A stretch of 64,000 bases of DNA from UBA1189 sp045126595 (lineage in GTDB: Bacteria; Bacteroidota; Bacteroidia; Bacteroidales; Bacteroidaceae): the NCBI GenBank assembly GCA_045126595.1, contig JBGVOS010000095.1, forward strand, positions 14,423 through 78,422, written 5' to 3'. This document shows, in pieces, positions 57,460-64,000 of this stretch. The translations under genes and the position numbers were made by a program. A model generated the notes under the pieces. The model searched no databases. It was given only the letters and a program-made list of their open reading frames with translations, and was not told the DNA's origin. Position 1 is the stretch's first letter, and every line of letters starts with the position of its first letter.

Positions 57460-59580
57460 ATGAAATTCAAACATTCCAAAATGGTCCTCTGCGCATTGGC
57501 GCTTGCAGGTACAACTCTAAACATGACCTCTTGTATGGACAACAACAAAAATCCTTTCTACAGCGAGTATGACACTCCGCACCAGACGGTGCCATTCAAT
57601 AAGATTAAGGTAGAGCACTACGAACCCGCCATCATGGAGGGCATCAAGCAGCATGCTGCCGAAGTGGAGGCTATCGTGAACAACCCCGAAGAGCCTACCT
57701 TTGAGAACACCATCGTGGCACTCGAATATGCCGGCAGCCTGCTCGACCGCGTGGTAACGGTATTCTTCACCCTCAACCACGCCGAGACATCGGACGAGAT
57801 GCAAGAACTGGCACAGAAGCTGTCGCCCGTGCTCACCGAGCACTCTAACAACATCTCGCTCAATGAGAAACTCTTTGCACGCATCAAGGCGGTGTATGAG
57901 ACTGTCGACAGAAGCACACTCACCATAGAGCAGCAACGTCTGTTACAGAACTCCTACGACGGTTTTGCACGCAGCGGCGCCAACCTCAACGAGGAGGACA
58001 AGGCGAAGTATCGCGAGCTGACCACCGAACTGGGACAGGCTACTCTGGCTTTCGGACAGAACACCTTGAAGGCGACCAACAGTTATGCGCTGAACGTGAC
58101 CGACTCGACCCGTCTCGCGGGCCTGCCCGAGTCGGCCCTCGAAGCTGCTGCGCAGACCGCCAAGGAGAAGGGCCAGGAGGGATGGACCTTCACCCTGCAT
58201 GCCCCGAGCTACAGCCCGCTGATGATGTACTGCGAAGACCGTGACCTGCGCCACGAACTCTATATGGCCTACAATACGCAGTGCGTACAGGACAATGAGT
58301 TCAACAACGAGGAGTTGGTGAAGAAGATTGTCAACCTCCGTCTGGCCATCGCCCAGCTCCTGGGCTACGAGAGCCATGCCGACTATGTACTCGAGAACCG
58401 TATGGCCGAGAATGCAGGCAACGTGAATAACCTGCTCGACCAACTGCTCGTGGCCTACCTTCCCGCAGCCAAGGAGGAGGTGAAGGCGGTGCAGGAGATT
58501 GCCGCACGCACCGAAGGTAAGGACTTCGAGCTGATGCCTTGGGACTGGGCTTTTTATTCCGAGAAACTGCGCGTGGAGAAGTACAGCCTCAACGATGAGA
58601 TGGTACGACCCTACTTCAAGTTGGAGAACGTGACCAACGGCGTCTTCGGCCTTGCTACACGCCTCTATGGCATCACCTTCGTGGAAAACAAGAATATCCC
58701 CGTATACCACCCCGACGTGAAGGCCTACGATGTGCTCGATAAGGACGGAGCATATCTTGCCGTACTCTATACCGACTTCTTCCCTCGTGCCGGCAAGCAG
58801 TCGGGCGCCTGGATGACCAGCTTCAAGGAGCAGTACGTGAAGGATGGCGTAGACAGCCGCCCCCACGTGACCATCACGATGAACTTCACCAAGCCCACTG
58901 AGAGCAAGCCTGCGCTGCTCACACAGGACGAGGTGGAGACCTTCCTCCACGAGTTTGGCCATGCCCTTCACGGCATGTTCTCGGCAACCACATACCCCTC
59001 GATGGGTGGCACAAGCGTATACCGCGACTTCGTGGAACTGCCTTCACAGCTCATGGAGAACTTCTTGCCCAAGAAGGAGTTCCTCGCCACCTTCGCCTAC
59101 CACTACGAGACGGGCGAACTCATCCCCGACGAACTCGTCGAGCGCATCGTGCGTGCACAGAACTACAATGCAGCCTACCTCTGCATCCGTCAGTTGAGCC
59201 TCGGCATCCTCGATATGGCATGGTACTCGCGTACTACACCGTTTGAGGGTGATGTAATCGCCTATGAGCAGGAGGCATGGAAGTCAACCCAGCTGCTCCC
59301 CTCAGCACAAGGCACTAACATGACCACCCACTTCGGCCACATCATGTCGGGCGGCTACTCAGCCGGCTACTACAGCTACAAGTGGTCCGAGATGCTTGAT
59401 GCCGATGCCTTCTCGCTCTTCGAGGAGAAGGGTATCTTCAGCGAAGAGGTAGCCACATCGTTCCGCGAGAACATCCTCTCGAAGGGAGGTTCGGAACATC
59501 CGAAGGAACTCTACCGCCGCTTCCGTGGTCAGGATGCCACCATCGATGCCTTGATGAAGCGCGATGGTATAGTGAAGTAA
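57460..59580 (+). CDS. dcp: M3-family oligopeptidase / dipeptidyl carboxypeptidase lipoprotein
   Basis: A 706-residue zinc metallopeptidase of the thimet/Dcp type. An N-terminal signal ends LNMTSCMDN, a lipobox-like site, suggesting a periplasmic membrane-anchored enzyme. Residues 35-200 are helical (NPFYSEYDTPHQTVPFNKIK). The zinc motif HEFGH is at residues 497-501 in ETFLHEFGHALHGMFS, with the third ligand Glu in the following FVELPSQLMENF. The C-terminus shows GHIMSGGYSAGYYSYKWSEMLDADAF, which shapes the substrate channel and contains the conserved Tyr. It cleaves short peptides, most likely releasing C-terminal dipeptides, and would complement the M16 peptidase of the SusCD operon. Confidence 0.94.
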   Translation: MKFKHSKMVLCALALAGTTLNMTSCMDNNKNPFYSEYDTPHQTVPFNKIKVEHYEPAIMEGIKQHAAEVEAIVNNPEEPTFENTIVALEYAGSLLDRVVTVFFTLNHAETSDEMQELAQKLSPVLTEHSNNISLNEKLFARIKAVYETVDRSTLTIEQQRLLQNSYDGFARSGANLNEEDKAKYRELTTELGQATLAFGQNTLKATNSYALNVTDSTRLAGLPESALEAAAQTAKEKGQEGWTFTLHAPSYSPLMMYCEDRDLRHELYMAYNTQCVQDNEFNNEELVKKIVNLRLAIAQLLGYESHADYVLENRMAENAGNVNNLLDQLLVAYLPAAKEEVKAVQEIAARTEGKDFELMPWDWAFYSEKLRVEKYSLNDEMVRPYFKLENVTNGVFGLATRLYGITFVENKNIPVYHPDVKAYDVLDKDGAYLAVLYTDFFPRAGKQSGAWMTSFKEQYVKDGVDSRPHVTITMNFTKPTESKPALLTQDEVETFLHEFGHALHGMFSATTYPSMGGTSVYRDFVELPSQLMENFLPKKEFLATFAYHYETGELIPDELVERIVRAQNYNAAYLCIRQLSLGILDMAWYSRTTPFEGDVIAYEQEAWKSTQLLPSAQGTNMTTHFGHIMSGGYSAGYYSYKWSEMLDADAFSLFEEKGIFSEEVATSFRENILSKGGSEHPKELYRRFRGQDATIDALMKRDGIVK

Positions 59581-59590
59581 TTATAGTAAG

Positions 59591-59662
59591 TGTCATCCTG
59601 AGCAACGCGAAGGAACTCTAACAATGTATTGCGCGAGATTCTTCACTTCGTTCAGAATGACA
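59591..59662. repeat. 72-bp imperfect palindromic repeat
   Basis: It begins TGTCATCCTGAGCAACG and ends TTCGTTCAGAATGACA, so the two ends are imperfect inverted copies; inside, GAAGGAACTCT and GAGATTCTTCACTTC also mirror each other. This wording (GTCATCCTGAGC, GAAGGATCTC, TCAGAATGAC) is seen as a dispersed intergenic repeat in many bacterial genomes. It lies between the M3 peptidase and dCMP deaminase genes and could act as a terminator or RNA-stabilising hairpin. Confidence 0.7.
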
Positions 59663-59684
59663 TACATTTGAAAAGGATAATAAC

Positions 59685-60101
59685 ATGACCGACAAATTCG
59701 ACAAACGATACATGCGCATGGCCACCATCTGGGCCGAGAACTCCTACTGCGAGCGCCGCAAGGTGGGCGCTCTCGTGGTGAAGGACAAGATGATTATCTC
59801 TGATGGCTACAACGGTACGCCGTCGGGATTTGAGAATGTGTGCGAGGACGAGAACAATGTGACCAAACCTTACGTTCTGCATGCCGAGGCCAATGCCATC
59901 ACCAAGATTGCCCGCTCCAACAACAACAGCGAAGGAGCCACCCTGTATGTCACCGCATCGCCCTGCATCGAGTGTGCCAAGCTTATCATACAAGCCGGCA
60001 TCAAGCGTGTGGTATATGGCGAGAAGTACCGCTTGACCGATGGCATAGACCTGCTGAAACGTGCCGGAGTGAAAGTTGAATATTTACCCATAGAAGAATG
60101 A
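59685..60101 (+). CDS. dCMP deaminase (ComEB family)
   Basis: A 138-residue zinc-dependent deaminase converting dCMP to dUMP for thymidylate synthesis. The zinc site is HAEANAI near residue 67 with PCIECAKL near residue 98, the canonical HxE and PCxxC pair. The N-terminus has the family's RRKVGALVVKDKMIISDGYNGTPSG (in parts: RRKVGALVV, GYNGTPSG). ComEB is named from competence operons, but the enzyme is metabolic. Its last four bases (ATGA) overlap the start of the S41 peptidase gene, so the two are translationally coupled. Confidence 0.94.
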   Translation: MTDKFDKRYMRMATIWAENSYCERRKVGALVVKDKMIISDGYNGTPSGFENVCEDENNVTKPYVLHAEANAITKIARSNNNSEGATLYVTASPCIECAKLIIQAGIKRVVYGEKYRLTDGIDLLKRAGVKVEYLPIEE

Positions 60102-61687
60102 AACAACTGAACAGTAAGCTTTGCATCCTTGCCTTTGCCTTACTCGTATCGGGTGCCTTCACCTCATGCACCAACTATGGCAAGCCCCAAGGAGGCGACA
60201 AGTTGTCGGCCTTGCTGCGTGTTATCAGCAATCAGTATGTCGATACCGTGGATATGGATGCACTAGTTGAGAAGACTATTCCCAAGGTTTTGGCCGAGCT
60301 CGACCCCCACTCGGTATACATACCGGCTAAGGATGCCGAAGAGGCCAACCAGGACCTACGTGGCAGCTTTAGCGGAATCGGCATTCAGTTCATGATACAG
60401 GCCGATACCATCTACGTGAGCAACGTAATCTCCGGAGGTCCTGCCGAAAAGGTGGGATTGATGGCCGGCGACCGCATTGTGACCATCGATGACTCGCTCT
60501 ATGTAGGTAAGATTGTCAATAATGACGGAGCCATGAAGCGTCTCAAGGGTCCCAAGGGCAGCGAGGTACGACTCGGCATCAAGCGCTATGGCGAGAAAGA
60601 CTTGCTCCACTATACTATCGTGCGCGGCAACATTCCCGTGAAGAGTGTCGATGCCACGTATATGATAGACGACCGCTGGTGCTACATCAAGATAAACAAG
60701 TTTGGCGAGACCACCTACCCCGAGATGCTTATAGCCCTTGCACAAGCCATGCAGAAAGACTTGCAAGGTTGCATCATTGACCTCCGTGGCAATACCGGAG
60801 GCTATATGGGTGCCGCTATACAGATGGTCAACGAGTTCTTGCCCAAGGGTGAGATGATTGTCTATACCGAAGGAGTGAACGTACCACGCTACGAAGAGCA
60901 TGCCAACGGAGGCGGCAGCTTCCAGAAACTCCCCCTTGTGGTACTCACCGACGAGACCTCGGCCTCGGCAAGTGAAATCTTTGCCGGTGCTATCCAGGAC
61001 AACGACCGCGGCACCATCATCGGCCGCCGTACCTTCGGTAAGGGGTTGGTGCAGCAGCCTATCGAGTTCTCTGACGGTTCGTCCGTACGACTCACCATCT
61101 CGCGCTACTACACTCCCTCAGGACGTTGCATACAGAAACCCTACACTAACGGACATAGCGAAGAGTACCAGCTCGACTTGATCAACCGCTACGAGCATGG
61201 AGAATTCTTCACCCAAGACAGCATCAAGCAAGACGAGAGTACCGAGTACAGAACCAAGAACGGACGCATAGTCTATGGTGGCGGTGGTATCATGCCCGAC
61301 ATCTTCGTCCCCGAAGATACCACGGGCTACACCTCCTACTACGCCAATGTGGCCAAGGCGGGTCTCTTCACCCGTTTCCCCTTCGAGTATACCGACAAGA
61401 ACCGCCAACAGTTGTCACAGTACACTACGATGGAAGAACTGCTGCAATACCTGAAGACTCAGGACCTGTTGGAACAGCTCGTACAGCATGCCACAAGTAA
61501 AGGCATCAAGCGCCGCAACAACCTCATCCGCCAATCACGCACCTTAATGGAAGAGATACTCTACGGTAATGTCATCTACAACGTGCTCGGCATGGAGGAA
61601 TATGTAAAATATCTCAACCGAACCGACTCCGCTGTACTGAAAGCTGTGGAGGTACTTGAACGGGGAGAATCGAGACCACAAAATTAG
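60098..61687 (+). CDS. S41-family C-terminal processing peptidase (lipoprotein)
   Basis: A 529-residue exported serine peptidase. The signal ends GAFTSC, a lipobox with Cys24, so it is probably lipid-anchored, unlike the S41 protein at 30566-32269. It has an N-terminal helical region (ELDPHSVYIP), a PDZ domain (about 85-165, GIGIQFMIQADTIYVSNVISGGPA) and the protease core, with the catalytic Ser in DETSASASEIFAGA near residue 288 and the Lys in RRTFGKGLVQ. The C-terminal part (from about 360) is family-specific and ends in a basic tail. It follows the dCMP deaminase gene with a 4-nt overlap and precedes metF by about 50 bp. Confidence 0.94.
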   Translation: MKQLNSKLCILAFALLVSGAFTSCTNYGKPQGGDKLSALLRVISNQYVDTVDMDALVEKTIPKVLAELDPHSVYIPAKDAEEANQDLRGSFSGIGIQFMIQADTIYVSNVISGGPAEKVGLMAGDRIVTIDDSLYVGKIVNNDGAMKRLKGPKGSEVRLGIKRYGEKDLLHYTIVRGNIPVKSVDATYMIDDRWCYIKINKFGETTYPEMLIALAQAMQKDLQGCIIDLRGNTGGYMGAAIQMVNEFLPKGEMIVYTEGVNVPRYEEHANGGGSFQKLPLVVLTDETSASASEIFAGAIQDNDRGTIIGRRTFGKGLVQQPIEFSDGSSVRLTISRYYTPSGRCIQKPYTNGHSEEYQLDLINRYEHGEFFTQDSIKQDESTEYRTKNGRIVYGGGGIMPDIFVPEDTTGYTSYYANVAKAGLFTRFPFEYTDKNRQQLSQYTTMEELLQYLKTQDLLEQLVQHATSKGIKRRNNLIRQSRTLMEEILYGNVIYNVLGMEEYVKYLNRTDSAVLKAVEVLERGESRPQN

Positions 61688-61737
61688 GATGAAGTGACTT
61701 GCTACCCTTTACTCTTCACTTTTAACTCTTCACTTAC

Positions 61738-62691
61738 ATGAGCGTCATAGACTCTATCACCAACACTACACGCACGGCATTCTCCTTCGAGGTACTGCCG
61801 CCGCTCAAGGGCACAGGCATCAACAGCCTGTTCCGCACCATTGACGAGTTGCGTGAGTTTGACCCTAAATACATCAACATCACCACCCACCGTAGCGAAT
61901 ACGTATATCAGGAGTCGCCCGAAGGCGTGTTTCACAAGGTATCATTGCGCCGCCGTCCAGGCACGGTAGCCGTAGCGGCCGCCATCAAGAACAGATATGA
62001 TATTCCCGTGGTGCCCCATATCCTCTGCAGCGGTTTTACCCGCGAAGAGACCGAGTACGTGCTGCTCGACCTGCAGTTCCTCGGCATCACCGACCTGCTG
62101 CTGCTCCGTGGCGACAAGGCCAAGCACGAATCGGTGTTCACCCCTACAGCGGACGGTTACAGTCATGCCATAGAGTTGCAGGCACAGGTGAACCGCTTCA
62201 ACGAGGGATTCTTCTGTGACGGCTCACCCATCAAGGAGCCAGGACAACCCTTCTCTTACGGCGTAGCTTGTTACCCTGAGAAGCATGAGGAGTCGCCCAA
62301 TATGGAGATGGACCTCTATTGGCTGAAAGAAAAAGTAAAGGCAGGAGCTGAATATGCCGTAACGCAACTCTTCTACGACAACGACAAGTATTTCCGTTTC
62401 GTCGAGCGTGCTCGTGCTGAGGGGATCACCATCCCCATCATCCCCGGCATCAAACCCCTGAAGACAGCCCGCCAGCTCTCGATTATTCCCAAGACCTTCA
62501 AGGTAGACCTACCGCAAGCCCTCGCCACCGAGGTGCTCAAGTGCAAGAGCGATGAGGAGGTGCGCCAAGTAGGTATAGAATGGTGCACAGCCCAGTGCCG
62601 CGAACTCATCGCCCATGGCGTGCCCAGCATACACTTCTATGCCATGGCGGCCACCGACAGTGTGAAGCAGGTAGCCAAGGCCATCTATTAG
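61738..62691 (+). CDS. metF: Methylenetetrahydrofolate reductase
   Basis: A 317-residue FAD-dependent enzyme that makes 5-methyl-THF for methionine synthesis. It begins with the family's FSFEVLPPLKG block near residue 15, whose Glu is a catalytic residue, then YINITTHRSEY, VPHILCSGFTREETEYVL, LLLRGDKAK (flavin-binding region), AEYAVTQLFYDNDKYFRFV and IIPGIKPLKTARQL. The length is normal for a bacterial MetF without a regulatory domain. The spacer before it (61688-61737) contains a direct repeat of ACTCTTCACTT. It is probably cotranscribed with the deaminase and S41 genes, and is followed by a strong terminator. Confidence 0.96.
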   Translation: MSVIDSITNTTRTAFSFEVLPPLKGTGINSLFRTIDELREFDPKYINITTHRSEYVYQESPEGVFHKVSLRRRPGTVAVAAAIKNRYDIPVVPHILCSGFTREETEYVLLDLQFLGITDLLLLRGDKAKHESVFTPTADGYSHAIELQAQVNRFNEGFFCDGSPIKEPGQPFSYGVACYPEKHEESPNMEMDLYWLKEKVKAGAEYAVTQLFYDNDKYFRFVERARAEGITIPIIPGIKPLKTARQLSIIPKTFKVDLPQALATEVLKCKSDEEVRQVGIEWCTAQCRELIAHGVPSIHFYAMAATDSVKQVAKAIY

Positions 62692-62728
62692 TTCAAAAGT
62701 TCTTTATAATCAGAAACAATAACATGAA

Positions 62729-62760
62729 GAGTTGCGTCATTGACGCAACTCATTTTTTTA
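62729..62760 (+). terminator. Rho-independent terminator after metF
   Basis: GAGTTGCGTC (62729-62738) pairs with GACGCAACTC (62742-62751) around loop ATT, followed by a run of T from 62753. Confidence 0.9.
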
Positions 62761-62817
62761 TCCTAACAGCCAATCATTCTTACCAAAGATTCACCTCACA
62801 TCCCCAATAAATAAAAG

Positions 62818-62849
62818 AGTAATGCCGCGAAGAGATTCGCGGCATTACT
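62818..62849 (-). terminator. Rho-independent terminator after pnp
   Basis: AGTAATGCCGCGAA (62818-62831) and TTCGCGGCATTACT (62836-62849) form a perfect 14-bp stem with loop GAGA. On the minus strand the stem is followed by CTTTTATTTATT, fitting a terminator for pnp, whose stop codon lies 52 bp upstream. Confidence 0.88.
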
Positions 62850-62900
62850 GATTGGAAGCAATTGTTGCTTCACTATTTTGGGGAGGGAATGTACTCCTTA

Positions 62901-64000
62901 TTACTCCTGACGGCGGGGACGACGCTCACCACGCTCGGGGCGCTCGCGACGGGGACGTGCGGGACGCTCCTCGTAACCCTCGGGTTTCTCGATGAGGGCG
63001 CGGTGTGAGAGCTTGAACTTACCTGTCTTGGGGTCGATTTCGAGGAGCTTAACCTCAATCTCATCACCCTCCTGAATAACGGTCTCTTCCATGGTCTCGA
63101 AGCGCTTCCAGTCAATCTCAGAGATGTGGAGCAAACCGTCACGACCAGCCATGAACTCTACGAATGCACCGTAGGGCATCACGCTGCGTACCTTACCGGT
63201 GTATACCTCACCTACCTCGGGTACAGCTACGATAGCACGAATCTTTGAGAGTGCGCTGTCGATAGCCTCCTTGCAGGTACCGGCAATCTCAACCTTACCT
63301 ACGCCGTCAACCTCATCGATAGAGATGGTAGCACCAGTCTCCTCCTGCATACCCTGGATAATCTTTCCACCCGGGCCAATAACAGCACCGATGAACTCCT
63401 TCGGAATGGTGAGTGATACGATGCGGGGAGCGTGGGGCTTGAGGTCGGCACGGGGCTCGGCGATGCACTCAGTGATCTTACCGAGGATGTGGAGACGTGC
63501 GTCGCGTGCCTGGTAGAGTGCCTTCTCGAGGATCTCGTAAGAGAGGCCGTCGCACTTGATGTCCATCTGGGTAGCGGTCAAACCATCAGCAGTACCGGTA
63601 GTCTTGAAGTCCATGTCGCCCAAGTGGTCCTCGTCGCCGAGGATGTCGCTGAGCACGGCATACTTGTCCTCACCAGCATTCTTGATAAGACCCATGGCGA
63701 TACCTGAAACGGGCTTGCGGATGGGCACACCAGCGTCCATGAGGGCGAGGGTACCGGCACATACGGTTGCCATAGATGATGAGCCGTTTGACTCGAGGAT
63801 ATCAGATACTACGCGTACGCAGTAGGGATAGTCGGCAGGAAGAACCTCCTTCAAACCACGCCATGCGAGGTGGCCGTGACCAATCTCACGACGACCAATA
63901 CCACGTACGGGCTTAGCCTCACCGGTTGAGAAGGGGGGGAAGTTATAGTGCAACAAGAAGCGGTCGTGACCTTGGTTGAGCACGTCGTCGAGCAACTTCT
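62901..64000 (-). CDS. pnp: Polyribonucleotide nucleotidyltransferase, 3' part of gene
   Basis: The C-terminal 366 codons of PNPase, which degrades RNA 3' to 5' using phosphate; the 5' part lies beyond the window. It begins within the second RNase PH domain, with LHYNFPPFSTGEAKPV, GRREIGHGHLA, SDILESNGSSSMATVCAGTLALMDAGVP (shown as SNGSSSMATVCAG) and DILGDEDHLGDMDFK carrying the active-site Asp residues. A KH domain follows (IPKEFIGAVIGPGGKIIQGMQE), then an S1 domain (GEVYTGKVRSVMPYGAFVEF). The tail is rich in Arg, Pro and Glu (ERPARPRRERPERGERRPRR), a feature of many Bacteroidetes PNPases. Confidence 0.98.
   Translation of the reverse strand, partial: KLLDDVLNQGHDRFLLHYNFPPFSTGEAKPVRGIGRREIGHGHLAWRGLKEVLPADYPYCVRVVSDILESNGSSSMATVCAGTLALMDAGVPIRKPVSGIAMGLIKNAGEDKYAVLSDILGDEDHLGDMDFKTTGTADGLTATQMDIKCDGLSYEILEKALYQARDARLHILGKITECIAEPRADLKPHAPRIVSLTIPKEFIGAVIGPGGKIIQGMQEETGATISIDEVDGVGKVEIAGTCKEAIDSALSKIRAIVAVPEVGEVYTGKVRSVMPYGAFVEFMAGRDGLLHISEIDWKRFETMEETVIQEGDEIEVKLLEIDPKTGKFKLSHRALIEKPEGYEERPARPRRERPERGERRPRRQE

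Overview
The window comes from a member of the Bacteroidales, most likely a Prevotella-like genus. Four things point there: SusC/SusD outer-membrane uptake genes, two type IX secretion (T9SS) components (PorW and PorZ homologues), lipoproteins with Bacteroidetes-type signal sequences, and repeated promoters of the Bacteroidetes form TTTG-N19/20-TAnnTTTG. The genus cannot be fixed from this sequence alone. About 40 protein genes, two identical tRNA-Asn genes and one TPP riboswitch are present. There is no CRISPR array, no complete insertion sequence and no prophage.

Layout. 1-5.3 kb (minus): an M28/glutaminyl-cyclase lipoprotein cut by the window edge, cysS, a GH3-family acyl-adenylate protein and a THUMP-like methyltransferase. 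5.3-9.1 kb (plus): a B3/B4-domain protein, then a TPP riboswitch controlling thiM and a three-domain ThiE-TenA-ThiD fusion. 9.2-16.7 kb (minus): polA, porW and lepB. 16.7-19.3 kb: an AT-rich nicotinamidase-like gene, dapB and a cation-efflux transporter. 19.4-33.3 kb (minus): porZ, rdgB, a YitT-family protein, leuS, a TonB-dependent receptor, yifB, an S41 peptidase and a PfkB kinase. 33.4-36.3 kb (plus): the tRNA pair, a small secreted protein and a DUF6055/DUF4859 metallopeptidase-like protein. 36.3-41.3 kb (minus): queG, a polysaccharide deacetylase and a very large DUF2723 membrane protein. 41.5-54.9 kb (plus): a TlpA-like lipoprotein, a repeat-containing calycin-like protein, and a five-gene operon susC-susD-DUF4843-PKD-M16 peptidase with its own promoter and terminator. 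55-64 kb: miaB, a 1.16-kb gene-poor interval, an M3 oligopeptidase, dCMP deaminase, a second S41 peptidase, metF and the 3' part of pnp.

How the genes fit together. Envelope biogenesis and peptide use dominate: signal peptidase I, a probable N-terminal glutamine cyclase, T9SS parts, and a SusCD system paired with an M16 peptidase, together with M3 and S41 peptidases. Several exported proteins here would start with Gln after signal-peptide cleavage, which fits the cyclase.

The most unusual signals are in non-coding DNA. Four intergenic spots hold tandem units with a 22-bp period built on short palindromes: both sides of polA, upstream of the TonB receptor, and inside the miaB/M3 gap. The last lies inside a 592-bp element at 56771-57362 that has perfect 16-bp inverted ends, matching subterminal hairpins and no convincing gene, so it looks like a non-autonomous (MITE-like) mobile element. 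Promoter, terminator and repeat calls were made by eye; none has been tested by search or folding software.
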